Below are positions 24,960-37,100 of a DNA stretch of 64,000 nt, one piece after another. Where the stretch lies: NCBI GenBank assembly GCA_023333565.1, contig JAJKFH010000157.1:620001-684000 (forward strand), in the 5' to 3' direction. Numbering within the stretch: position 1 is the first letter of the stretch; each line of letters opens with the position of its first letter. The notes beneath the pieces were generated by a model that saw only the letters and a program-made list of their open reading frames with translations, had not been told where the DNA came from and made no database searches. This DNA comes from Puffinus mauretanicus. Taxonomy: Eukaryota; Chordata; Aves; Procellariiformes; Procellariidae. Made by a program: the position numbers and the translations under genes.

Positions 24960-26450
24960 GATGGTGACTAAGCTACACATAAGCCAACCCTGCTGTTAAT
25001 CACGAGGTGAAGTTTTGTCTTTGACTCCTCGTGTTTCCCATCTGATTGAAAGGTCTCAGGGGCAGAGGCTGTACTTGCACGGTGCTTGTGCCACACGCAG
25101 CACACAATTACCTAGCAGTGCAAACAACAGTGAGGGGAAGGTAGCTTAGAAGGCAAGGTCAAAAAAAACCCAAACTGTTAAGCAGTGATGAGAAGAATTC
25201 TCTGTTAGCAACTGGTGGTATCCTATAGTGGTATCGCAAGGGCATTGATGCCAGAGTGAGGATTACTACTTCAATTATTTTTGATACACCCGCCCCTACC
25301 AGTTCAGTGCTCTACTTTTTCAAGGCAATGAAAAAGATAAGAAGTTATACAGCAAAGCCATACATTTCCTAAAAAGATGAATTTGAAATATTCAGAATAT
25401 ACCTAGGTGAATGAGCGACTTGTGGCTTTTATTTTGTTAGAATGACTTGAAGTACAGCATTTCTAAAATTTACTACACTAACTTATAATGAATCAAAGTA
25501 ATCACTTTATTTTTCCTCTTTATAATCTCTTCTCCACTTTGTGATATATTGCAGAGACAGAATGGGTGATTTTTTTGTTATTATTTATTTATTTTTAATG
25601 AACTGACTGGTCTTGCAGCTAATTTCTTGACAGGTATTTTTTTTTCCTCCTTCTATTAGCTGAGTTAATTATAATAAAAACTAAAGTCAAACCATGTTTC
25701 AAAAGATAAAACTTTTCCCTGGTGGGAGTGAGAGCAATTCCCAGCATCCTTCAATAGAACAGTTGATTTTCTATTGCCTTAGTTTTGAAAAGCTTGCAGC
25801 TCTGCAAATACGAAAACATAAACTGCATGCCAATATAGTACTCTGTCCTGTTTTTTTATTCCTTGATTAGTTTCACTTTAGCCATAAAACAGGAAAGTAA
25901 ACAGATGAAATCATGAATCTAAAGATCAGTGTGTTATAAAGGAAGCACAGTAATTCAATTCAGTAGACATTACCTGTTCAGCAAATGTTTCATGGATAAA
26001 CTCATTACCAGAGCTGCTCAGGGACACTCCCAAAGAGCCATTTTCCATGAGAATATGCAGTACCATCAAAACCCTTGTAAAATCAGGTCAATTTTCCTGG
26101 AATTTCATTTTGGAAGTAAAAAAGCAAGGAAATTGTCAAGAAGGTTGAATTTCCTTTCACAGTGTATGCAGATCAAAGTGTTTTATTTTTTAAAACTACT
26201 TTTAAAAAATCTATTATAATTTGCATATTTTAATTGTGTATTACTATATTCTGTGGTGAAAAAAATTGTCAACATCAAAATTAAACACCTCAATTTTCCT
26301 GAAACAAATGTTTCTAATGACTTGATACAACTTCAAAAATAATTTCCTTCAGAGAATTTTAAAGCATTTTGCTTCAATTCTCATACAGAATGCAGCCAAA
26401 TTTTAAAATTTCAGAATCCATCACATAGTGGAACTTCCATTCAACTTCCA
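24960..26450. other. AT-rich noncoding DNA, no gene seen
   Basis: I see no repeat family, RNA gene or supported coding frame. T-rich tracts lie near 25570-25600 and 25636-25647. Confidence 0.65.
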
Positions 26451-26453
26451 TGC

Positions 26454-26560
26454 ATGGCGCTTAGGGACATGGTTTAGTGGTGGACTTGGTAGTGTTAGCT
26501 TTACTGTTGGACTCGATGATCTTAAGGGTCTTTTCCAACCTAAAAGATTCTATGATTCTA
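26454..26560 (+). mobile_element. CR1 LINE 3' end (short, 5'-truncated)
   Basis: It begins at the C-terminal codon region of CR1 ORF2 (GGCGCTTAGGGACATGG). It continues through the 3' UTR phrase TTGGACTCGATGATCTTAAG and TTTTCCAACC, and ends in the octamer tail GATTCTATGATTCTA. Severe 5' truncation is normal for CR1. The TTGGACTCGATGATC form is the same subfamily as the copy at 42643. Confidence 0.9.
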
Positions 26561-26574
26561 CCATTCTAACTCTT

Positions 26575-28520
26575 CTACTCACTACAGGATACGAACCAAA
26601 ACCGTTCTTGCACCACTTAATGTTTATTTTTGTTCAGGAGAACGGTTTTCTCTGGAGGACAGTGTGGGAGCTGTCACATCCACTTCAAGATGATGCAGGT
26701 GCAGTGAGCAGCTTTAGGAACTGATTTTTGAGGTGCTAAAACAGGCTTGAAAGTCCCAGATTCTGCCACTGTTCTACCATAATTTCTGGTCTTGCTTTAT
26801 GTAAAATTAAGATAACTTCTCATAAGGAATAACAGGCCAGGTAAAAACAAAACCACAACCCTGCATTTTTAAACTGTGTTTTACATGGTTTAGGTTGCTC
26901 CCAGCAGTGTTAATCTCCTAGGAGAGAAAAAAAAAGTCTCAGATTTTATTTTAGTATAAATCATTGATATCATCCGGGGTTTCTTTTCCTTTGAATAAAT
27001 CATATAGCAATGAGCTATATGTAGGATATCCTCTGCAAGGTAGCTGGAAGTTTCTCTGCATTGAGTCTGAAGTGGGCTACTAAAAATCCTGTGATTTTTT
27101 CCCTCCATTCTTCCATGATCTCCCAGAACTAGGCTACCTTTTTTACCCTTCAGAAGGATCATTATGGATAATCACAACAGGAACATATACCAGGTGAGAA
27201 GACATTAAAAGCACACCACTACTACAAAGGTTCAGTCTTGTAGTCCCAGCACAGAGCTAAGGAGCCATTTTGGCAGGACTTCAAAGTATACTGCAGCAAC
27301 AGCAACTGCTTCTGCAGTAGATTCCTATTTCTAACCCAAGTGAGACCAAGAGGAGGAATGAAAGAGTAGATGGGAGCAATGAAGCTAAGAGTGGGAGCAA
27401 CAAAAGGGAGCAAATTCCTCATAATGGACCTTTCTTGGCATAGCTTGTCTCATGGATGTTTCTAGGCTCAGGAAGCAAGGACAGATGGATGGGAAAGGAC
27501 TTCACAGCAAATTATGAAATCCTAAATCTAATAAAAAATTTGTGCCTTTATCCTTTGAAACCTGCTTTTACACCTTTGGTCTTTGCTCTTGTGTAGAGAT
27601 TCAACATATATTTCCCCACTCCCATTCCCTTAGATAACATTGCCAAACTAGGTTTTTCTAACTCTTTTCCTTAGCACATGCACTGTTTTACCACTTCTCA
27701 GTCCCTAATGCTAACAACCTTTCTGTGGAAGATCTGTGATATCTTTTCAGACAGGACAAGCAATATGTGTCAGGAATCTCGCCAGCTCTAGGTGACTCAT
27801 CACATATGGAGGCACCGAATGAAACTGTTTTTTATAAAATTAATCAGAATTTGGAAGCCGTACACAGCAGATTCCCCAAGTCACATTTCGCATGCTCTAA
27901 ACACTAATTACAATCTGCCATTTAAACCTGAGATGCAAAGACGCTCTACATTGCAACTTTTATTTTATTTGAAGAAGAGAGATTCTCAAAGGCACAACGG
28001 CTGTGATATGCTTGTCTCACTAACATGCAGGAGGTAATAGGTGCTGCCTGGCTGAAAATTGCCTCTGTAAGTGAGGAGTTTTACTGTATTTCATATTGCA
28101 CCACAAATTTTTCATGATGTCATTGCAAAGCCATAATTCTGTTCAGGTTCCTTCAAAAGGCCCATGAACCTTAGCAAACCTTTTGATAAATATCTGAGTT
28201 TTAAGGCAAGTTTTATGTTTCACCATCAACATTACCAACAGTTTTAATACACCTCAGTATGTTGAGTCTGTATGTGGCAGTATATGTAATCCAGGCAACT
28301 GCACAATTCATTGCAGCCATTCATTCAGGTCTGTGAGCCATTGTTATTAATGCAATAATTTTGTACTCTTTATTGCAATAATTTGGTACTCTCATCACAA
28401 AAGTGTAAGTTTCTTCTGTTTTTCACTCTCATGCATTCATCAACTCCATTCACACAAAAATTAGATTTTTTTCTTTCCTTTCCTCCTCTTCTTACCCTTT
28501 CCCTCCTCTGAAAAACATGG
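26575..28520. other. Noncoding DNA, no gene seen
   Basis: No supported gene or repeat apart from a small near-tandem duplication of TGCAATAATTT.GTACTCT at about 28351-28392. Open frames are under 100 codons. Confidence 0.65.
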
Positions 28521-28774
28521 GCGATCTTTTGTGCTTTGGCTGGGTAGAGTTAATTTTCTTAGCAGCTAGTATGGGGCTATGTTTTGGATTTGTGCCGAAA
28601 ACAGTGTTGATAACACGTTTTAGTTACTGCTGAGCAGTGCTTACACAGAGTCAAGGCCTTTTCTGCTTCTCACCCCACCCCACCAGCGAGCAGGCTGGGG
28701 GTGCACAAGAAGCTGGGAGGGGACACAGCTGGGACAGCTGACCCCAACTGACCAAGGGGATATCCCATACCATA

Positions 28775-28797
28775 TGACGTCATGCTCAGCATATAAA
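28775..28797 (+). promoter_or_regulatory. LTR promoter: CRE plus TATA box
   Basis: The perfect CRE palindrome TGACGTCA (28775-28782) sits 9 bp upstream of TATAAA (28792-28797). Transcription would be expected to start about 25-30 bases further on, near 28820. The arrangement is that of an intact U3 core promoter. Whether it is active is unknown. Confidence 0.65.
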
Positions 28798-28977
28798 GCT
28801 GGGGGAAGAAGGAGGAAGTGGGGGATGTTTGGAGTGATGGCGTTTGTCTTCCCAAGAACTGTTACGTGTGATGGAGCCCTGCTTTCCTGGAGATGGCTGA
28901 ACACCTGCCTGCCGATGGGAAGCAGTGAATGGATTCCTTGCTTTGCTTTGCTTGCATGTATGGCTTTTGCTTTACCT

Positions 28978-28983
28978 ATTAAA
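28978..28983 (+). terminator. LTR polyadenylation signal (ATTAAA)
   Basis: ATTAAA about 180 bases downstream of the TATA box, in the expected R region of the LTR. Confidence 0.6.
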
Positions 28984-29112
28984 CTGTCTTTATCTCAACC
29001 CATGAGTTTTCTCACTTTTACCTTCTGATTCTCTCCCCATCCCACCAGGGGAGAGTGAGTGAGTGGCTGCGTGGTGCTTAGTTGCTGGCTGGGGTTAAAC
29101 CATGATATCTTT

Positions 29113-31609
29113 CTTCTAGCAAAAAGTCATATAGACTGGCTTACCTCCATCTCTGGTCCTGACACATTACTAAAACTCTATTCAGATATTGTTTTTACAT
29201 CTAGTTTTTGATGCACAGCGCTGCACACAACCCTTATCTCTCTTGTCAGAACTGAAGTCACTCTTTCAACCTCTACTGCCCTTCATACCCACATATAGGA
29301 CATAATTTTTTGCAAGTGTAACTAATTCTTTTAATTCTCTTATTATTCCTGAGTGATATATGTATATATGATATATATACGAATATAACTTTTATACATA
29401 TATAATTTATATGTGTGAAAATAAATAAGTTAAAAGAGAAATCAAAGAGGGAAACCCTGTTAACAGGGTCTAGCATTGTTCCTTGTTGTTGTTTATGGAA
29501 AGTTACGTGCCAGCTCTGTGAACAGAACTGATCATGATAGAAAGGCAGGGCCAGCCTGCAGAGCTCCCAGTTCCAGCAGATTCCAATTCAAGCCACCAGT
29601 AGGTTTCTAACATGCATCTTGCCCACAGCATTAGGCTGTCTGAGCAAAAGGAGCAAAATGCTGCTCCCCCACACAGAAGGAAGAATCACATGTAAACAAC
29701 AAAGTCAGTTTACCTTTAAAGCAGAGTTCATAGCCACTACTGTTGTCAAAAACAGTGTTGAAATCCAATGAAAATCAACACCTATGGTTGAAAAGTTCAT
29801 ATGTTTCATAAGGACCACTCTCAATCTCACTAAAACATCCATAAAACTCCTTAGACTGATCATCTGCTACCAGCAGGGTTGGCAGTGGCTACATAAGGAC
29901 AATAATTTTAAGTTTAAGAAGATGAATTTTTCTACTGACAGTATTTCATTATTAGGAATAATTTCTGTAGCACCTTAGGGTTACCATGGTTACCAGGTTA
30001 CCTGTTTCTTTTAAACATTTTTCTGAATTTCTCAAGCACACCTCTATTGAGGATAAAGAATCTCACCCAGAAGATTCTACTAACATAGCTGTACAAAAGA
30101 GAACCAGGGAACTGCACCCGTAATCACCCACATTGCTTCACTGTTAGCTTCCTATCCATTCTGCTTTGGGCTATTCCAACTAGCTGTCTCCAAGACAAGG
30201 GAAGACGTGGGGTATCCCTCATGCCAGGGTTGCTCCGATGAGACTGTATGGATGAGATTGTACCAGGCTTGGTTTCCTCCATCCACATTCCCCTGAAAGG
30301 GACAAACTCCCCACAGTTCTGGCAGAGAGAATATGGGGTCCTATATGGACAGTTATGAGCAAAAACATAGAGTTTCCCAGTTTTCTGTCACCGGTCTTAT
30401 GGCCACTGAGGTACTGAGCCTTGAAATGTGGTTGGTAAATTAAGCGTAACTAAACAAAAAGCAGCACTAACCAAAAAAAACTCAGTAGGCTTTGCACCCT
30501 CCGGTACAGTGTGCTGCGTAGTGAACCCCTAGGTGTCCGGCACGTACCTGTTTCATGCTATACAGCATCACTCTGGTGGGTTACAGCACAGCCCTCAGAT
30601 CATCTGATTTGCTTTGAAATGAAAAAAAAAAGAAAAACCCACACAACATAGCTTTTATTTCCTAAGGGCACTACATGGGCTACAGAGGAGACCAAAACCA
30701 AGTGCCATGCCATGTGGACAGTCTACTTAGAGGAGATAGACTGAACTTCACCAATGAAGGGATGAGCCAGGCCATGCCAACCTAGCTCTGATCATCTTTC
30801 ATTGAGTAGTAAGAAGGCAGCTAGGGGATTCCACTGCCCACTACCACAGGCAATCACAGCAGATAATCTGATTCATAAATTCATCATCTTCTGGTTTTAA
30901 AACTTTGGACAAGGACAGGGTAGAGGAGGGAGTTTTGACGTCACTAGTCCACTTGGCAGCCACTTGGAAGGATGTTCTGTAAATCATTACTCTGATCAAA
31001 AAACACCCATCTAACTTAGAGCTCAGTTATTCATGGCCAACTTACATACACTTGTATTTATACCAAAATTGTTCCTTAGGTTAAGTAGCTCTTCTTTTTT
31101 CCCTACTGCTTACTCCTGTCTGATGTATTTGTCTGAGCTAAACAAGCTAAATTTTAAAACTTTGTCTTACAGGAGACAGGCTCTTTGTCTCCTTGGTCAT
31201 CTTAGTAGCCCTTCTCCAAGCCTATTCTACTTTCTACTTATCATCATTTTAAAAATTTTTTTTTTAATGCAAAACGTGTTCTAAAACCTTCCGTCTGCTG
31301 CAATTATATTAATGGCACAGCAGAAGCTTGATTTCCAACTCTTACAGTGAGTATGCTTCCTTTATTGGTTCATGCAGTAAAAATTCAGACATGACAGATG
31401 CCTTAAAAATCTGCATTTCTAGGCTTGCAATTTTCTATATTGAAAATATTGTTTATTTTTAGAAATGGGAAGCCATATTCAATACCATTCCTTTCATTTT
31501 ATTTTGGGGGTGCAATTTAGCAGCCGTAGCATAGGTGCCATTGTGGACTAATATATGCAGCTGTCATCACAGTCTCCCATGATTCCTGTGTTGTATATGC
31601 CATTGCTTT
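29113..31609. other. Noncoding DNA between two solo LTRs
   Basis: There is no gene and no retroviral internal sequence, which argues that the two flanking LTRs do not belong to one provirus. It contains an AT-rich TATATA-like low-complexity patch at 29354-29417 and an isolated CRE palindrome at 30936-30943. Confidence 0.65.
29354..29417. repeat. Imperfect (TA)n low-complexity patch
   Basis: An interrupted run of TATA and ATAC units over about 64 bases. Confidence 0.8.
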
Positions 31610-31992
31610 GCTGTTGTATTGGGTTTGCATGGCAAAGTTTTGGTAGCGGGGGTCTACAGGGGTGGTTTCTGTGAGAAGATGCCAGAAGCTTCCCCTATGT
31701 CCAAAAGAGCCAATGCCAGCCATCTCCAAGACGGACCCACCGCTGGCCACGGCTGAGCTCATCAGCGACGGTGGTAGCGCCTCTGTGATAGCATATTTAA
31801 GAAGGGGAAAAAACTGCGGCACGGTAGCAGCCAAAGAGGGGAGCAAGAATATGTGAGAGAAACAACTCTGCAGACACCCAGGTCAGTGAAGAAGGAGGGG
31901 GAGGAGATGCTCCAGGCACTGGAGCAGAGATTCCCCTGCAGCCCCTGGTGAAGACCATGGTGAGGCCAGCTGTCCCCCTGAAGCCCATGGAG

Positions 31993-32294
31993 GACCACGG
32001 TGGAGAAGATATCCACCTGCAGCCTGTGGAGGACCCCACACCAGAGCAGGTGGCTGCACCCAAAGGAGGCTGTGACCCTGTGGAGACCCCACGTTGGAGC
32101 AGGCTCCTGGCAGGACCTGTGAACCCGTGGAGAGAGGAGCCCACGCTGGAGCAGTTTGTTCCTGAAGGACTGCATCCTGTGGAAAGGACACACGCTGGAG
32201 CAGATTGTGAAGAACTGCAGCCCATGGGAGGGACTCACATTGGAGAAGTTCATGGAGGACTGTCTCCTGTAGGAGGGACCCCACGCTGGAGCAG
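31993..32294 (+). repeat. Degenerate minisatellite inside the LTR
   Basis: Seven copies of a phrase close to CCCACGCTGGAGCAG begin near 31994, 32034, 32087, 32140, 32188, 32233 and 32279. The period is about 41-53 bases, and the intervening sequence is also related (for example GAGGACTG and CCTGTGGA). Multiples of three in part of the array keep several frames open on both strands. Confidence 0.75.
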
Positions 32295-32504
32295 GGGAAG
32301 AGGAGGAAGGAGCGGCAGAGATCACGTGTGATGAAATGATGGCAACCGGCGCAATCCCCATTCCCCGTCTCTCTGCACCGCTCGGCAGGGGAGGAGGTAG
32401 AGAAAATCGGGAGTGAAGTTGAGCCCGGGAAGAAGGGAGGGGTGGGGGGAAGGTGTTTTAAGATTTGGTTTCATTTCATATTACCCTACTCTGATTTGAT
32501 GGGT

Positions 32505-32510
32505 AATAAA
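32505..32510 (+). terminator. LTR polyadenylation signal (AATAAA)
   Basis: AATAAA followed by a T-rich stretch, about 190 bases before the LTR end, as expected for the R/U5 junction. Confidence 0.6.
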
Positions 32511-34080
32511 TTAAATTAATTTCTCTGAGTCAAGTCTGTTTTGCCCATGACGGTGATTGGTGAACGATCTCTCTCTGTCCTTATCTTGACCCACGAGCCT
32601 TTCGTTATATTTTCTCTCCCCTGTCCTGCTGAGGAAGGGAAGTGATAGAGCGGCTTTGGTGGGCACCTGGCATCCGGCCAGGGTCAACTCACCACAGCTG
32701 TTATCACAAGTACCCTGCAACATGTCACATGGTACTAGAAGTTTATGTTTAGGCAGCTCAATCGCAACCTAGACACTTCTGCTGTAGACATCCTCATCTG
32801 AGCTAGTCACCCTAGGTTATACATCTACCTCTGGTGAGAGGAATTCCATAATCCAGTATGCAAACAGATATGTCAAAAGTGCAGTTTTGACTTCTGGTGA
32901 ACTTTTTTGGGGATATTTCTTTAAAATATTTTTCCAAGTTTATTTTAAAATAAAATATATCTTAATGGCAATTCAGTTTTTTTAATTTATTCATATATTT
33001 CATGATACAAACAGCACCATGAAATACAGGACATATTTCCAGTCATATTAGATATGACATGGCAATCTACATTGCTGTTAATGTGTCTTAATATGAATAA
33101 TATGATAATTGAAATGGTCTAATTTTAGAAACGTTATTATGAACTGATACTACTCAATGCTGCTGGAAACATCTTATTTTTCTAGATCAGTCTGTGTTGT
33201 AATCAAACAATTTCATACTTTTGATCTAGAAAGTTAGATGGCTGTTTATATATCTAAGGATCAGCTTTTTGCAGTATCCTAGAAAGATGATTCTCGGCCA
33301 ACACCAAAATTTTGGAAAGGTTTCTGCACTGGTGAGTATATTGGCTCAGATTCATCCTGCTCTACCTTAGGCACCAAACTGAAAGTCCTTGGGATCTGTG
33401 GGGAATTTAATTTGTAAATTCTTTCACAGACCTTTTAGCTGGCTAGGGTGATAGGCAGGAAGAATTACAAGGGAAAAATAGCATTCTTTAAAGCTATATT
33501 CTCTATGAAGACAACAGAAAAACAACAGATACCTCTGAAGGCCTGCACAGAAAGATCCCCTAATTACAGCAGGTCTTTCTTCCAACAAATATGAAGTCTC
33601 CAGCAGATCAGCTTATGAGAGTTGTCAACACCTTAACTATGAATATAAGGAACCAATAGAAAATACTAATTAATTGCTTTCTCTCATCCAATCTTCCTGT
33701 ATCTCTTTTGTTTCACTTTAGTGCACTAGTAGATCAGAGCAAGAGTCCCTCCTTCCAGCTCACTTTCTCTGAATCTTGCTTTACTGGCAGCACAGGGACT
33801 CTGTTTCAAAGGGTGTGCATTTATACATTTGTGAAGGTTACTTCCTAGGTGGTTATACACCTTCCTACAATATAGATGATGGGGATTCGGTCTCCTGGCT
33901 AAGGAGATCCTACTTTCCAACTCTCTTATTTCCATGATGAATGGTCTAACTGCTCAGCAGTTAGGCAAAAATTGGTGGTAACCACATCTAACACTCCAGA
34001 TTTCTCTAGCAAGTTACTCCTGCGATGTAGGTAGAGCTTAGATGCCTGAATAAGATTTGCAGAAGAGCTTTGGTGGGAAA

Positions 34081-34135
34081 TAAGTGCTTAACTCCCAAGT
34101 ATGAACACGCACAGGTCCCTAGAGTTAGGTGCCCA
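34081..34135. repeat. Fragment of the CATTGA/TCAATGGGA-type old repeat
   Basis: TAAGTGCTTAACTCCCAAGT followed by AGAGTTAGGTGCC matches the arms of the recurrent amniote motif (AAGTGCTTAACTCCC..GGGAGTTAGGTGCC). The central part has decayed. Confidence 0.4.
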
Positions 34136-37100
34136 GGGTGGTTCAAGCTAAGTACAGAGCTAACTAATAAATTTAGATGGCCTTAAGCTTAGACAGTCCT
34201 GAAAATTTGGATGATTAAATTGATGCCTGGGACTTAAATGAGTTTCAGGAAACTAGGTCCCAATATGCAGGGATTTCAGCTGATGCTCCTTGTTATTCTG
34301 TGCTACCTTAAAGTCACTAGAAAAAGAGGTACCTCCAGAGGATTATTCAGCCAATTTAAGATGTGACTCTGGAGATGCCTGTCACCATTGATTACAGAGG
34401 CAATTAAGCTTTTAACTTAATTATTAAGTTAAGCTAGTTAGATGCTTTAAGTTAGATGAGATGAACATAAACCTGATTGCTTCCATTATTTTCATCCTCC
34501 AAGTCTCTGAAGAGGATGCTTGAAGTAAGAAATTATGCTTGATACGTACCATATATATTGAGTACCACCACATAAATATAGTAGCAACTACATTTCACAT
34601 TTATACTTAAATACTGTGGTCATTATATGATGTAATAGTAGGACATGTAAGGGGAAATTTATCTCACTTTGACACCTACAAAAGTTACAATACATACTTT
34701 TTATCTACATTCCCTTTAGAGTCAACAGAGTAAGGTAGGTCCTTTGTGATTCATCTGACTTACTGAAGTCATCTAGCTTCAGCTGAGATGTGTTGCACAG
34801 TAGAAGTGCCAATCTCCTCTGCCAGTCACAAAGGGATTCTAAATGGATAGCTCTGATTTGGATGTCTGCAACTCAAATGTAGGAGAAATTAACCTCTCCT
34901 CAATTCCATCTTGTATACTATGGCATAATATTGTGCATTTCTGTTTGTGTGTTTGAAATAATAAAAGATACAAAAAGAAAAGCATACTTCTGAAGATAAT
35001 TTTAATTTTAAACTGAAATTTTGTAAAATATTACAATTTGTTTTACAAATGGCTTTGGGGAAAACTTTGATTTTTAAAAAATCAGACTCAGGGGAAATTG
35101 AAAATCTCAACATCTCATGTGAAGTAGAAATGCTCAGTTTTCAACAACTGTTTTCAGTTAACATACGAGTATTTCCATAGCTTTTACTAGGCAGTGATAG
35201 AAATACTTGTTCCTGTTCCTTAAAATCAATCAGTTGATGACGTCTAGGTACAAAACACAGTCTTTATGTGTGTTTTGGAATAAAATAGCCCATGTAATTT
35301 TATATTTTACACTTAAGGACACTCAGCTGAGAATGCCATGAACACATTGCCATCCATAATTTAGTTTTGCATGTAATTTCATGCACATTATGAAATCATC
35401 TCAAGCCTACTGTGTGTCTACAGAAACCTCATATTTTCGTAAGCAAATCTCACTTAGGCTGCACACCTCAAAGTCATTGTTAAGATAACCAATGCATCCC
35501 AAGAACACAAGTATTAATTTGATAAATTAATTCCACAGATGTATTTATCCCTTGACTAATGAAGACTTTAAACCCCTCGACAAGTAAACGAAGGGGTAAT
35601 GTTCCCAGAAGCATTTGCCTAAAGCAATTTGAGGTTATTCAGCAACTGGCACAATGCACAAAGTCACAGTAAATTTAAGTTTGCGTGCTGCACTTGGTTC
35701 AGCCCCTACAGAACTGGCAGCAAAAGAAGCAGTTCATCCCCTGCTTCGGTGATTTCTTATGAGGTAGTTTGCCATAGAGCCTGCTGGATCTTTTTAAAAG
35801 GTTTTCAACTAGAAAAAAGTTAACCTAGCAGGTAACATATATTGGGGAAAGAAATTAAACTGAAAAACATTGTGTGACATCCCCCTTTCCCTCCCATTTA
35901 TTTTCTCTTACAGTGTTAACACAAGGCCAGATATTTAGTAGATTGACTGTATAATATATTACCTGCCTTTAGACTCCAGTGCAAGGGTTACTGTGCTTCA
36001 AGCTCCCACTCTCTGCTTAGTTGGAGTCTAGAGGCATTGTGGAAGGGAACTGCTGGTCAGTCTGTGTAGATTGCCATCCATTAGAGTGGCCCAGCGGATC
36101 AGTCAAGGCCATGCTGGGTGAGCCAGTTCTGTAGCATGTAGCTACAAAATTGTGATGACTAGTCTTCGCACTACCTGTGCATTATGTTTTCAGACCTCTC
36201 CCAAGTTTTGAAATAAAAGAAGAATTTGGTCCTGAAACCTGCTTTGAACTCTGATTTGTGACAGTCTGCTAGGGAGAGCACATACCGATGTAGGACCAGA
36301 TTCCTACACAAGCATCACACCTGCCCATATCCCCCCATATCATTTGCAGAATTTCACTATTACTGGTAAGCTTCGGACCTTATAAAGAAGTCCACCGAGC
36401 TGCTGGATGAATGTTCACTGCACGCTCCTGATGTACCCAGGCTATATTTTGCTTATTGCATGTGCACGGTTGCCTTGCAGTCACTATGTGTTTGTCAAGG
36501 TGTGTGGAACAGCACTGCAGGCAAAACAGGTCATCAGAAATCCTTGACATGGGAGCTGGAGGCAGAAAAACCAACTCACAGTTTCTGGAAGTTAACAGGT
36601 AAGGTGGCTCCATCTCAGAAATGGCCCCACTTCACAGACCGATCATCAACTTCACTGCAGTTGGGAAAAGATTTGAAATGTTCAGAGAACTGGAACTAAA
36701 TAAATATGATTTTTTCATATCTTAATTAGACATGCTTAGGGAAACTACTTAGATAGACTAATAATAAATTAAATACTGCTTCACAAAGATGTTTTTTGTA
36801 ATTATGGTGGAAGTTGTGATGCAGTCTGAAGTTATTATCAAACATAATTACAACATTAAGAAGGCTACACAGAATCTTTCAGTTGTGACGGTTTAAAGAT
36901 ATAGTATTGTGCCACTTGAGCAAAATACTGTTCTCTAACATCTTCACATAGAAAATTGTTAATAGGACTGACCTTTAGCTGAGGGGAAGTGAAAAAGACT
37001 GGTAGATTATAGGACTAAAAGGCATCTGTGAAAAAAATCTTTAAAAAAAAAACAGTAAGAAGAGAACATTCTTGGAAACCTATTCAACAAATAAAAACTA

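Larger units (their letters stand above)
28525..29112 (+). mobile_element. Solo LTR of an avian ERVL-type endogenous retrovirus, with TSD
   Basis: The LTR spans 28530-29107 (578 bp), from TGTGCTTTGGCTGGG to GGGGTTAAACCATGATA. The terminal CA has decayed to TA. A perfect 5-bp target duplication, TCTTT, flanks it (28525-28529 and 29108-29112), as expected for ERVL integration. A consensus CRE (28775-28782) lies 9 bp upstream of a TATAAA box (28792-28797), and an ATTAAA poly(A) signal lies at 28978-28983. This gives U3, R and U5 in plus orientation. No internal retroviral sequence flanks it, so it is a solo LTR left by LTR-LTR recombination. Open frames of 84-87 codons in it are incidental. Confidence 0.93.
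31610..32701 (+). mobile_element. Solo LTR of a second avian ERVL-type family, with TSD
   Basis: The LTR spans 31615-32696 (1082 bp), from TGTATTGGGTTTGCATGG to GGGTCAACTCACCACA, with canonical TG..CA ends. A perfect 5-bp target duplication, GCTGT, flanks it (31610-31614 and 32697-32701). A TATTTAA element at 31794-31800 and an AATAAA signal at 32505-32510 fix plus orientation. U3/R contains a degenerate minisatellite (about 31993-32294) and a G-quadruplex motif (32427-32449). No internal viral sequence is present. The longest open frame in the whole window (199 codons, minus, 31762-32361) lies here because the tandem units lack stops. It is not a gene. Confidence 0.93.

Noticed and set aside
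31762..32361. 199-codon minus-strand open frame, the longest in the window
   Set aside because: It lies wholly in an ERVL-type LTR, antisense, over a minisatellite whose units lack stops. It shows no domain.
28525..32701. A provirus bounded by the two LTRs
   Set aside because: The LTRs belong to different families, each has its own different target duplication, and no retroviral internal sequence lies between them.
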